Both the position numbers and the translations under genes were made by a program. Under the pieces are notes generated by a model. It was not told the origin of the DNA. It saw only the letters and a list, made by a program, of their open reading frames with translations, and made no database searches. A stretch of 64,000 nucleotides of DNA, taken from Stenurella melanura (lineage: Eukaryota > Arthropoda > Insecta > Coleoptera > Cerambycidae). Below, in pieces: positions 1 to 7,579 of the stretch; position 1 is the stretch's first letter; each line of letters opens with the position of its first letter. The stretch is from NCBI GenBank assembly GCA_963583905.1, contig OY757310.1:104313927-104377926 (forward strand). Reading direction: 5' to 3'.

Positions 1-5
1 TGTCA

Positions 6-22
6 GCCCGTATAAGACGAAA
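6..22 (-). promoter_or_regulatory. CENP-B box match (intact form), first copy
   Basis: Read on the plus strand the site is G-CCCG-TA-T-AAGA-CGAA-A. Its reverse complement fits NTTCGNNNNANNCGGGN at all nine fixed positions and all spacings. Other exact copies checked base by base lie at 639-655, 955-971, 40384-40400 and 63409-63425. By hand count about 123 of 203 monomers keep this intact form. Known: this consensus is the recognition site of the mammalian centromere protein CENP-B, derived from a pogo-type transposase. Whether the host has a protein that binds it cannot be told from the DNA. Chance expectation for nine fixed bases on both strands of a 316-bp unit is about 632/4^9, or 0.0024, before allowing for the number of motifs one might have looked for. 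Confidence 0.6.
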
Positions 23-189
23 ACTGAACTTCGTCTATTCAGAATATGTTATTTACCAATTTTATAGGTCTCGACGAGTTGGTTTGAAATGACTCTGTAT
101 GAATTTTTCATAAAATCAATCGTTATCCAGCAAAATGGACTAACATGTAAATTTTCATAGGAGAGCTCGTAGTGAATCAAAACCTAAAC

Positions 190-202
190 TTCGTCTGATC
201 GG
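190..202 (+). promoter_or_regulatory. Forward near-match to the CENP-B box, spacing one short
   Basis: TTCG-TCTG-A-T-CGG at the start of half-unit A resembles the first two blocks of the box, but only one base separates the fixed A from CGG where two are expected, and the final G is A. It lies on the plus strand, opposite to the intact site on the minus strand about 150 bp away. It shares TTCGTCT with that site because both sit at half-unit junctions. Functional binding is unlikely without the correct spacing. Confidence 0.3.
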
Positions 203-225
203 AAAAAGTTATATAGAAAAATTAT

Positions 226-242
226 CCGCCGTGATGAGGCGG
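226..242 (+). repeat. CCGCC-GTGATGA-GGCGG inverted repeat
   Basis: A perfect 5-bp GC stem with a 7-base loop lies in an otherwise AT-rich part of half-unit A. It is present in almost every monomer. Exceptions break one arm and are lineage markers: AGGCCG (for example near 22327, 25482, 29899, 35580, 41873, 46606, 50392, 54177, 57952), AGGCAG (near 15053, 19799, 42821, 47555, 51340, 58900, 60799), AGGGGG (near 42189, 46923, 50707, 58267). Half-unit B lacks the stem. A role in transcript folding or replication is possible but not shown. Confidence 0.75.
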
Positions 243-270
243 TTCGAAATGGTTCTATAAGATATTGGCG
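227..270 (+). other. Hammerhead-ribozyme-like layout, core base missing
   Basis: In order the RNA-sense strand shows CGCC (227-230), GUGAUGA (231-237), a short G..C-closed segment, GAAA (246-249), then after a short interval AUU followed by GGCG (267-270), which can pair with CGCC. This is the order of a type I hammerhead: stem I, core box CUGAUGA, stem II, GAAA, stem III, UH, stem I. Against it: the first core base is G where catalytic hammerheads need C, stem II would be about two pairs, and stem III about three including a wobble. The defect is shared by all copies I read. At best this is a decayed relative; chance resemblance is quite possible. Confidence 0.2.
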
Positions 271-321
271 TAAAATCAACCGTTACCGAGTAAAATGGGT
301 GAATAGTGGATTTTCATGTCA

Positions 322-339
322 GCCCGCAATAAGACGAAA
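322..339 (-). promoter_or_regulatory. Box-like site broken by +1 spacer (CGCAATAAG form)
   Basis: Here the plus strand reads G-CCCG-CAA-T-AAGA-CGAA-A. Both fixed outer blocks and the central T are present, but the spacer between CCCG and T is three bases instead of two, so the 17-bp consensus is broken by one inserted base. About 55 of 203 monomers carry this form, and it accounts for the 317-bp rather than 316-bp length. In the HOR copies at 40-53 kb its positions are the same from copy to copy, so it is inherited with the larger unit and is not random noise. Confidence 0.75.
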
Positions 340-353
340 ACTGAACTTCGTCT
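332..353 (+). repeat. Junction hairpin AGACGAA/TTCGTCT (7-bp stem, 8-nt loop)
   Basis: AGACGAA (332-338) and TTCGTCT (347-353) are perfect inverted repeats around an 8-base loop. The left arm overlaps the CGAA end of the box-like site, and the right arm is the first seven bases of half-unit B. The equivalent B/A junction has TTCGTCT but no left arm, so the hairpin is specific to one of the two junctions per monomer. It recurs in nearly all units except the 15 with the 10-bp deletion, the AAGAGG variants and a few with single changes (for example AAGTCGAA near 20206). Confidence 0.85.
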
Positions 354-506
354 ATTCAGAATATGTTATTTACCAATTTTATAGGTCTCGACGAGTTGGT
401 TTGAAATGACCCTGTATGAATTTTTCATAAAATCAATCGTTATCCAGCAAAATGGACTAACATGTAAATTTTCATAGCAGAGCTCGTAGTGAATCAAAAC
501 CTAAAC
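347..506 (+). repeat. Half-unit B of the dimeric monomer
   Basis: This 160-bp half starts with TTCGTCTATTCAG and ends with ACCTAAAC just before the next TTCGTCTGAT. It aligns with half A across most of its length, but its tail (GAGAGCTCGTAGTGAATC region) replaces the box-like CCCG..CGAA sequence of half A, so B has no matching site. The tail is also the most subfamily-rich part: GGAG or GCAG after CATA, then GCTCGTAG, GCTCGTAA or GGTCGTGG. The position after CATAAAAT is usually C but A in a subset (first seen near 5,497). These changes travel together in runs of adjacent monomers. Confidence 0.88.
353..363 (+). repeat. TATTC-A-GAATA dyad
   Basis: A perfect 5-bp dyad around a single central base lies just inside half-unit B, immediately next to the right arm of the junction hairpin. 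It is conserved in nearly all monomers. Exceptions include TATTCAAAATA near 2571 and 4154, which are exactly 1,583 bp apart and mark the 5-monomer HOR. Such short dyads can be protein-binding sites, but nothing here identifies a binder, and an AT-rich 11-mer dyad is not rare by chance. Confidence 0.55.
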
Positions 507-3500
507 TTCGTCTGATCGGAAAAAGTTACATAGAAAAATTATCCGCCGTGATGAGGCGGTTCGAAATGGCTCTATAAGATATTGGCGTAAAATCAACCGT
601 TACCGAGTAAAATGGGTGAATAGTGGATTTTCATGTCAGCCCGTATAAGACGAAAACTGAACTTCGTCTATTCAGAATATGTTATTTACCAATTTTATAG
701 GTCTCGACGAGTTGGTTTGAAATGACCCTGTATGAATTTTTCATAAAATCAATCGTTATCCAGCAAAATGGACTAACATGTAAATTTTCATAGCAGAGCT
801 CGTAATGAATCAAAACCTAAACTTCGTCTGATCGGAAAAAGTTATATAGAAAAATTATCCGCCGTGATGAGGCGGTTCGAAATGGCTCTATAAGATATTG
901 GCGTAAAATCAACCGTTACCGAGTAAAATGGGTGAATAGTGGATTTTCATGTCAGCCCGTATAAGACGAAAACTGAACTTCGTCTATTCAGAATATGTTA
1001 TTTACCAATTTTATAGGTCTCGACGAGTTCGTTTGAAATGACTCTGTATGAATTTTTCATAAAATCAATCGTTATCCAGCAAAATGGACTAACATGTAAA
1101 TTTTCATAGGAGAGCTCGTAGTGAATCAAAACCTAAACTTCGTCTGATCGGAAAAAGTTATATAGAAAAATTATCCGCCGTGATGAGGCGGTTCGAAATG
1201 GTTCTATAAGATATTGGCGTAAAATCAACCGTTACCGAGTAAAATGGGTGAATAGTGGATTTTCATGTCAGCCCGCAATAAGACGAAAACTGAACTTCGT
1301 CTATTCAGAATATGTTATTTACCAATTTTATAGGTCTCGACGAGTTGGTTTGAAATGACTCTGTATGAATTTTTCATAAAATCAATCGTTATCCAGCAAA
1401 ATGGACTAACATGTAAATTTTCATAGCAGAGGTCGTGGTGAATCAAAACCTAAACTTCGTCTGATCGGAAAAAGTTATATAGAAAAATTATCCGCCGTGA
1501 TGAGGCGGTTCGAAATGGTTCTATAAGATATTGGCGTAAAATCAACCGTTACCGAGTAAAATGGGTGAATAGTGGATTTTCATGTCAGCCCGCAATAAGA
1601 CGAAAACTGAACTTCGTCTATTCAGAATATGTTATTTACCAATTTTATAGGTCTCGACGAGTTGGTTTGAAATGACCCTGTATGAATTTTTCATAAAATC
1701 AATCGTTATCCAGCAAAATGGACTAACATGTAAATTTTCATAGGAGAGCTCGTAGTGAATCAAAACCTAAACTTGGTCTGATCGGAAAAAGTTATATAGA
1801 AAAATTATCCGCCGTGATGAGGCGGTTCGAAATGGCTCTATAAGATATTGGCGTAAAATCAACCGTTACCGAGTAAAATGGGTGAATAGTGGATTTTCAT
1901 GTCAGCCCGCAATAAGACGAAAACTGAACTTCGTCTATTCAGAATATGTTATTTACCAATTTTATAGGTCTCGACGAGTTGGTTTGAAATGACCCTGTAT
2001 GAATTTTTCATAAAATCAATCGTTATCCAGCAAAATGGACTAACATGTAAATTTTCATAGCAGAGCTCGTAGTGAATCAAAACCTAAACTTCGTCTGATC
2101 GGAAAAAGTTACATAGAAAAATTATCCGCCGTGATGAGGCGGTTCGAAATGGTTCTATAAGATATTGGCGTAAAATCAACCGTTACCGAGTAAAATGGGT
2201 GAATAGTGGATTTTCATGTCAGCCCGTATAAGACGAAAACTGAACTTCGTCTATTCAGAATATGTTATTTACCAATTTTATAGGTCTCGACGAGTTGGTT
2301 TGAAGTGACCCTGTATGAATTTTTCATAAAATCAATCGTTATCCAGCAAAATGGACTAACATGTAAATTTTCATAGGAGAGCTCGTAGTGAATCAAAACC
2401 TAAACTTCGTCTGATCGGAAAAAGTTATATAGAAAAATTATCCGCCGTGATGAGGCGGTTCGAAATGGCTCTATAAGATATTGGCGTAAAATCAACCGTT
2501 ACCGAGTAAAATGGGTGAATAGTGGATTTTCATGTCAGCCCGTATAAGACGAAAACTGAACTTCGTCTATTCAAAATATGTTATTTACCAATTTTATAGG
2601 TCTCGACGAGTTGGTTTGAAATGACTCTATATGAATTTTTCATAAAATCAATCGTTATCCAGCAAAATGGACTAACATGTAAATTTTCATAGCAGAGGCC
2701 GTGGTGAATCAAAACCTAAACTTCGTCTGATCGGAAAAAGTTATATAGAAAAATTATCCGCCGTGATGAGGCGGTTCGAAATGGTTCTATAAGATATTGG
2801 CGTAAAATCAACCGTTACCGAGTAAAATGGGTGAATAGTGGATTTTCATGTCAGCCCGCAATAAGACGAAAACTGAACTTCGTCTATTCAGAATATGTTA
2901 TTTACCAATTTTATAGGTCTCGACGAGTTGGTTTGAAATGACCCTGTATGAATTTTTCATAAAATCAATCGTTATCCAGCAAAATGGACTAACATGTAAA
3001 TTTTCATAGGAGAGCTCGTAGTGAATCAAAACCTAAACTTCGTCTGATCGGAAAAAGTTATATAGAAAAATTATCCGCCGTGATGAGGCGGTTCGAAATG
3101 GCTCTATAAGATATTGGCGTAAAATCAACCGTTACCGAGTAAAATGGGTGAATAGTGGATTTTCATGTCAGCCCGCAATAAGACGAAAACTGAACTTCGT
3201 CTATTCAGAATATGTTATTTACCAATTTTATAGGTCTCGACGAGTTGGTTTGAAATGACCCTGTATGAATTTTTCATAAAATCAATCGTTATCCAGCAAA
3301 ATGGACTAACATGTAAATTTTCATAGGAGAGCTCGTAGTGAATCAAAACCTAAACTTCGTCTGATCGGAAAAAGTTATATAGAAAAATTATCCGCCGTGA
3401 TGAGGCGGTTCGAAATGGCTCTATAAGATATTGGCGTAAAATCAACCGTTACCGAGTAAAATGGGTGAATAGTGGATTTTCATGTCAGCCCGCAATAAGA

Positions 3501-6500
3501 CGAAAACTGAACTTCGTCTATTCAGAATATGTTATTTACCAATTTTATAGGTCTCGACGAGTTGGTTTGAAATGACCCTGTATGAATTTTTCATAAAATC
3601 AATCGTTATCCAGCAAAATGGACTAACATGTAAATTTTCATAGCAGAGCTCGTAGTGAATCAAAACCTAAACTTCGTCTGATCGGAAAAAGTTACATAGA
3701 AAAATTATCCGCCGTGATGAGGCGGTTCGAAATGGTTCTATAAGATATTGGCGTAAAATCAACCGTTACCGAGTAAAATGGGTGAATAGTGGATTTTCAT
3801 GTCAGCCCGTATAAGACGAAAACTGAACTTCGTCTATTCAGAATATGTTATTTACCAATTTTATAGGTCTCGACGAGTTGGTTTGAAGTGACCCTGTATG
3901 AATTTTTCATAAAATCAATCGTTATCCAGCAAAATGGACTAACATGTAAATTTTCATAGGAGAGCTCGTAGTGAATCAAAACCTAAACTTCGTCTGATCG
4001 GAAAAAGTTATATAGAAAAATTATCCGCCGTGATGAGGCGGTTCGAAATGGCTCTATAAGATATTGGCGTAAAATCAACCGTTACCGAGTAAAATGGGTG
4101 AATAGTGGATTTTCATGTCAGCCCGTATAAGACGAAAACTGAACTTCGTCTATTCAAAATATGTTATTTACCAATTTTATAGGTCTCGACGAGTTGGTTT
4201 GAAATGACTCTATATGAATTTTTCATAAAATCAATCGTTATCCAGCAAAATGGACTAACATGTAAATTTTCATAGCAGAGGTCGTGGTGAATCAAAACCT
4301 AAACTTCGTCTGATCGGAAAAAGTTATATAGAAAAATTATCCGCCGTGATGAGGCGGTTCGAAATGGTTCTATAAGATATTGGCGTAAAATCAACCGTTA
4401 CCGAGTAAAATGGGTGAATAGTGGATTTTCATGTCAGCCCGCAATAAGACGAAAACTGAACTTCGTCTATTCAGAATATGTTATTTACCAATTTTATAGG
4501 TCTCGACGAGTTGGTTTGAAATGACCCTGTATGAATTTTTCATAAAATCAATCGTTATCCAGCAAAATGGACTAACATGTAAATTTTCATAGGAGAGCTC
4601 GTAGTGAATCAAAACCTAAACTTCGTCTGATCGGAAAAAGTTATATAGAAAAATTATCCGCCGTGATGAGGCGGTTCGAAATGGCTCTATAAGATATTGG
4701 CGTAAAATCAACCGTTACCGAGTAAAATGGGTGAATAGTGGATTTTCATGTCAGCCCGCAATAAGACGAAAACTGAACTTCGTCTATTCAGAATATGTTA
4801 TTTACCAATTTTATAGGTCTCGACGAGTTGGTTTGAAATGACCCTGTATGAATTTTTCATAAAATCAATCGTTATCCAGCAAAATGGACTAACATGTAAA
4901 TTTTCATAGGAGAGCTCGTAGTGAATCAAAACCTAAACTTCGTCTGATCGGAAAAAGTTATATAGAAAAATTATCCGCCGTGATGAGGCGGTTCGAAATG
5001 GCTTTATAAGATATTGGCGTAAAATCAACCGTTACCGAGTAAAATGGGTGAATAGTGGATTTTCATGTCAGCCCGTATAAGACGAAAACTGAACTTCGTC
5101 TATTCAGAATATGTTATTTACCAATTTTATAGGTCTCGACGAGTTGGTTTGAAATGACTCTGTATGAATTTTTCATAAAATCAATCGTTATCCAGCAAAA
5201 TGGACTAACATGTAAATTTTCATAGGAGAGCTCGTAGTGAATCAAAACCTAAACTTCGTCTGATCGGAAAAAGTTATATAGAAAAATTATCCGCCGTGAT
5301 GAGGCGGTTCGAAATGGCTCTATAAGATATTGGCGTAAAATCAACCGTTACCGAGTAAAATGGGTGAATAGTGGATTTTCATGTCAGCCCGTATAAGACG
5401 AAAACTGAACTTCGTCTATTCAGAATATGTTATTTACCAATTTTATAGGTCTCGACGAGTTGGTTTGAAATGACTCTGTATGAATTTTTCATAAAATAAA
5501 TCGTTATCCAGCAAAATGGGCTAACATGTAAATTTTCATAGGAGAGGTCGTGGTGAATCAAAACCTAAACTTCGTCTGATCGGAAAAAGTTATATAGAAA
5601 AATTATCCGCCGTGATGAGGCGGTTCGAAATGGCTTTATAAGATATTGGCGTAAAATCAACCGTTACCGAGTAAAATGGGTGAATAGTGGATTTTCATGT
5701 CAGCCCGTATAAGACGAAAACTGAACTTCGTCTATTCAGAATATGTTATTTACCAATTTTATAGGTCTCGACGAGTTGGTTTGAAATGACTCTGTATGAA
5801 TTTTTCATAAAATAAATCGTTATCCAGCAAAATGGACTAACATGTAAATTTTCATAGGAGAGGTCGTGGTGAATCAAAACCTAAACTTCGTCTGATCGGA
5901 AAAAGTTATATAGAAAAATTATCCGCCGTGATGAGGCGGTTCGAAATGGCTTTATAAGATATTGGCGTAAAATCAACCGTTACCGAGTAAAATGGGTGAA
6001 TAGTGGATTTTCATGTCAGCCCGTATAAGACGAAAACTGAACTTCGTCTATTCAGAATATGTTATTTACCAATTTTATAGGTCTCGACGAGTTGGTTTGA
6101 AATGACCCTGTATGAATTTTTCATAAAATCAATCGTTATCCAGTAAAATGGACTAACATGTAAATTTTCATAGGAGAGCTCGTAGTGAATCAAAACCTAA
6201 ACTTCGTCTGATCGGAAAAAGTTATATAGAAAAATTATCCGCCGTGATGAGGCGGTTCGAAATGGCTCTATAAGATATTGGCGTAAAATCAAGCGTTACC
6301 GAGTAAAATGGGTGAATAGTGGATTTTCATGTCAGCCCGTATAAGACGAAAACTGAACTTCGTCTATTCAGAATATGTTATTTACCAATTTTATAGGTCT
6401 CGACGAGTTGGTTTGAAATGACTCTGTATGAATTTTTCATAAAATCAATCGTTATCCAGCAAAATGGACTAACATGTAAATTTTCATAGGAGAGGTCGTG

Positions 6501-7579
6501 GTGAATCAAAACCTAAACTTCGTCTGATCGGAAAAAGTTATATAGAAAAATTATCCGCCGTGATGAGGCGGTTCGAAATGGCTTTATAAGATATTGGCGT
6601 AAAATCAACCGTTACCGAGTAAAATGGGTGAATAGTGGATTTTCATGTCAGCCCGCAATAAGACGAAAACTGAACTTCGTCTATTTAGAATATGTTATTT
6701 ACCAATTTTATAGGTCTCGACGAGTTGGTTTGAAATGACCCTGTATGAATTTTTCATAAAATCAATCGTTATCCAGCAAAATGGACTAACATGTAAATTT
6801 TCATAGGAGAGCTCGTAGTGAATCAAAACCTAAACTTCGTCTGATCGGAAAAAGTTATATAGAAAAATTATCCGCCGTGATGAGGCGGTTCGAAATGGCT
6901 CTATAAGATATTGGCGTAAAATCAACCGTTACCGAGTAAAATGGGTGAATAGTGGATTTTCATGTCAGCCCGTATAAGACGAAAACTGAACTTCGTCTAT
7001 TCAGAATATGTTATTTACCAATTTTATAGGTCTCGACGAGTTGGTTTGAAATGACTCTGTATGAATTTTTCATAAAATCAATCGTTATCCAGCAAAATGG
7101 ACTAACATGTAAATTTTCATAGGAGAGGTCGTGGTGAATCAAAACCTAAACTTCGTCTGATCGGAAAAAGTTATATAGAAAAATTATCCGCCGTGATGAG
7201 GCGGTTCGAAATGGCTTTATAAGATATTGGCGTAAAATCAACCGTTATCGAGTAAAATGGGTGAATAGTGGATTTTCATGTCAGCCCGCAATAAGACGAA
7301 AACTGAACTTCGTCTATTCAGAATATGTTATTTACCAATTTTATAGGTCTCGACGAGTTGGTTTGAAATGACCCTGTATGAATTTTTCATAAAATCAATC
7401 GTTATCCAGCAAAATGGACTAACATGTAAATTTTCATAGGAGAGCTCGTAGTGAATCAAAACCTAAACTTCGTCTGATCGGAAAAAGTTATATAGAAAAA
7501 TTATCCGCCGTGATGAGGCGGTTCGAAATGGCTCTATAAGATATTGGCGTAAAATCAACCGTTACCGAGTAAAATGGGT

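Larger units (their letters stand above)
190..346 (+). repeat. Half-unit A of the dimeric monomer
   Basis: This 157-bp half (156 bp in units with CGTATAAG) starts with TTCGTCTGATCGG and ends with ACTGAAC. Aligned without gaps to half-unit B (347-506), the first 110 columns show 76 identities (69%). The best stretches are TTCGTCT at the start, GGTT.GAAATG near column 52, and TAAAATCAA.CGTTA near column 82. After about column 119 a one-base gap and then larger differences appear. Half A is more GC-rich (62/157, 39%) than half B (52/160, 33%). It alone carries the CCGCC/GGCGG hairpin and the box-like site. Inference: A and B are paralogous halves of an ancestral repeat of about 158 bp. Confidence 0.9.
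172..488 (+). repeat. Representative satellite monomer (317 bp)
   Basis: This copy is taken as the reference, starting at GTGAATCAAAACC (the phase is arbitrary). The next equivalents start at 489, 805 and 1121, giving lengths of 317, 316 and 316 bp. GC is about 36%. In order it contains the forward TTCGTCT that opens half-unit A (190), the CCGCC/GGCGG hairpin (226-242), a GATGAG..GAAA motif (232-250), the A/B junction with the box-like site and hairpin (322-353), the second TTCGTCT that opens half-unit B (347), and the B tail with GAGCTCGTAG before the next unit. About two nucleosome lengths fit in one monomer, which is common for satellites; positioning here is inferred, not shown. Confidence 0.95.
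326..5074 (+). repeat. 5-monomer higher-order repeat, period 1,583 bp
   Basis: Three successive copies fit at 326-1908, 1909-3491 and 3492-5074. Shared markers 1,583 bp apart include TTACATAG (529, 2112, 3695), TGAAGTGACC (2301, 3884) and TTCAAAATATG (2571, 4154). The box status repeats with the same period: two or three shifted-spacer monomers followed by two intact ones. The first copy is the least similar to the others, having one intact site where the later copies have shifted ones. Copies 2 and 3 are the clearest pair. Confidence 0.8.

Noticed and set aside
120..180. GAGCTC and TTCGAA palindromes as functional sites
   Set aside because: Six-base palindromes are expected by chance in a 316-bp unit, and GAGCTC is lost in the common GAGGTC subfamily. 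They only predict ladder digestion patterns.
208..220. TATA-box-like GTTATATAGAAAA in half-unit A
   Set aside because: An AT-rich match with a mismatch to the TATA consensus and no accompanying start-site or downstream gene. Satellite transcription is possible but not shown.
201..230. Phased A-tracts suggesting intrinsic bending
   Set aside because: GGAAAAAG and GAAAAATTA are about 14 bp apart, not near 10.5 bp, so no strong curvature can be claimed by eye.
172..488. Assignment to a named satellite family or a species
   Set aside because: I do not recognise the monomer, and length alone is shared by many unrelated satellites. A database search with the consensus would settle it.
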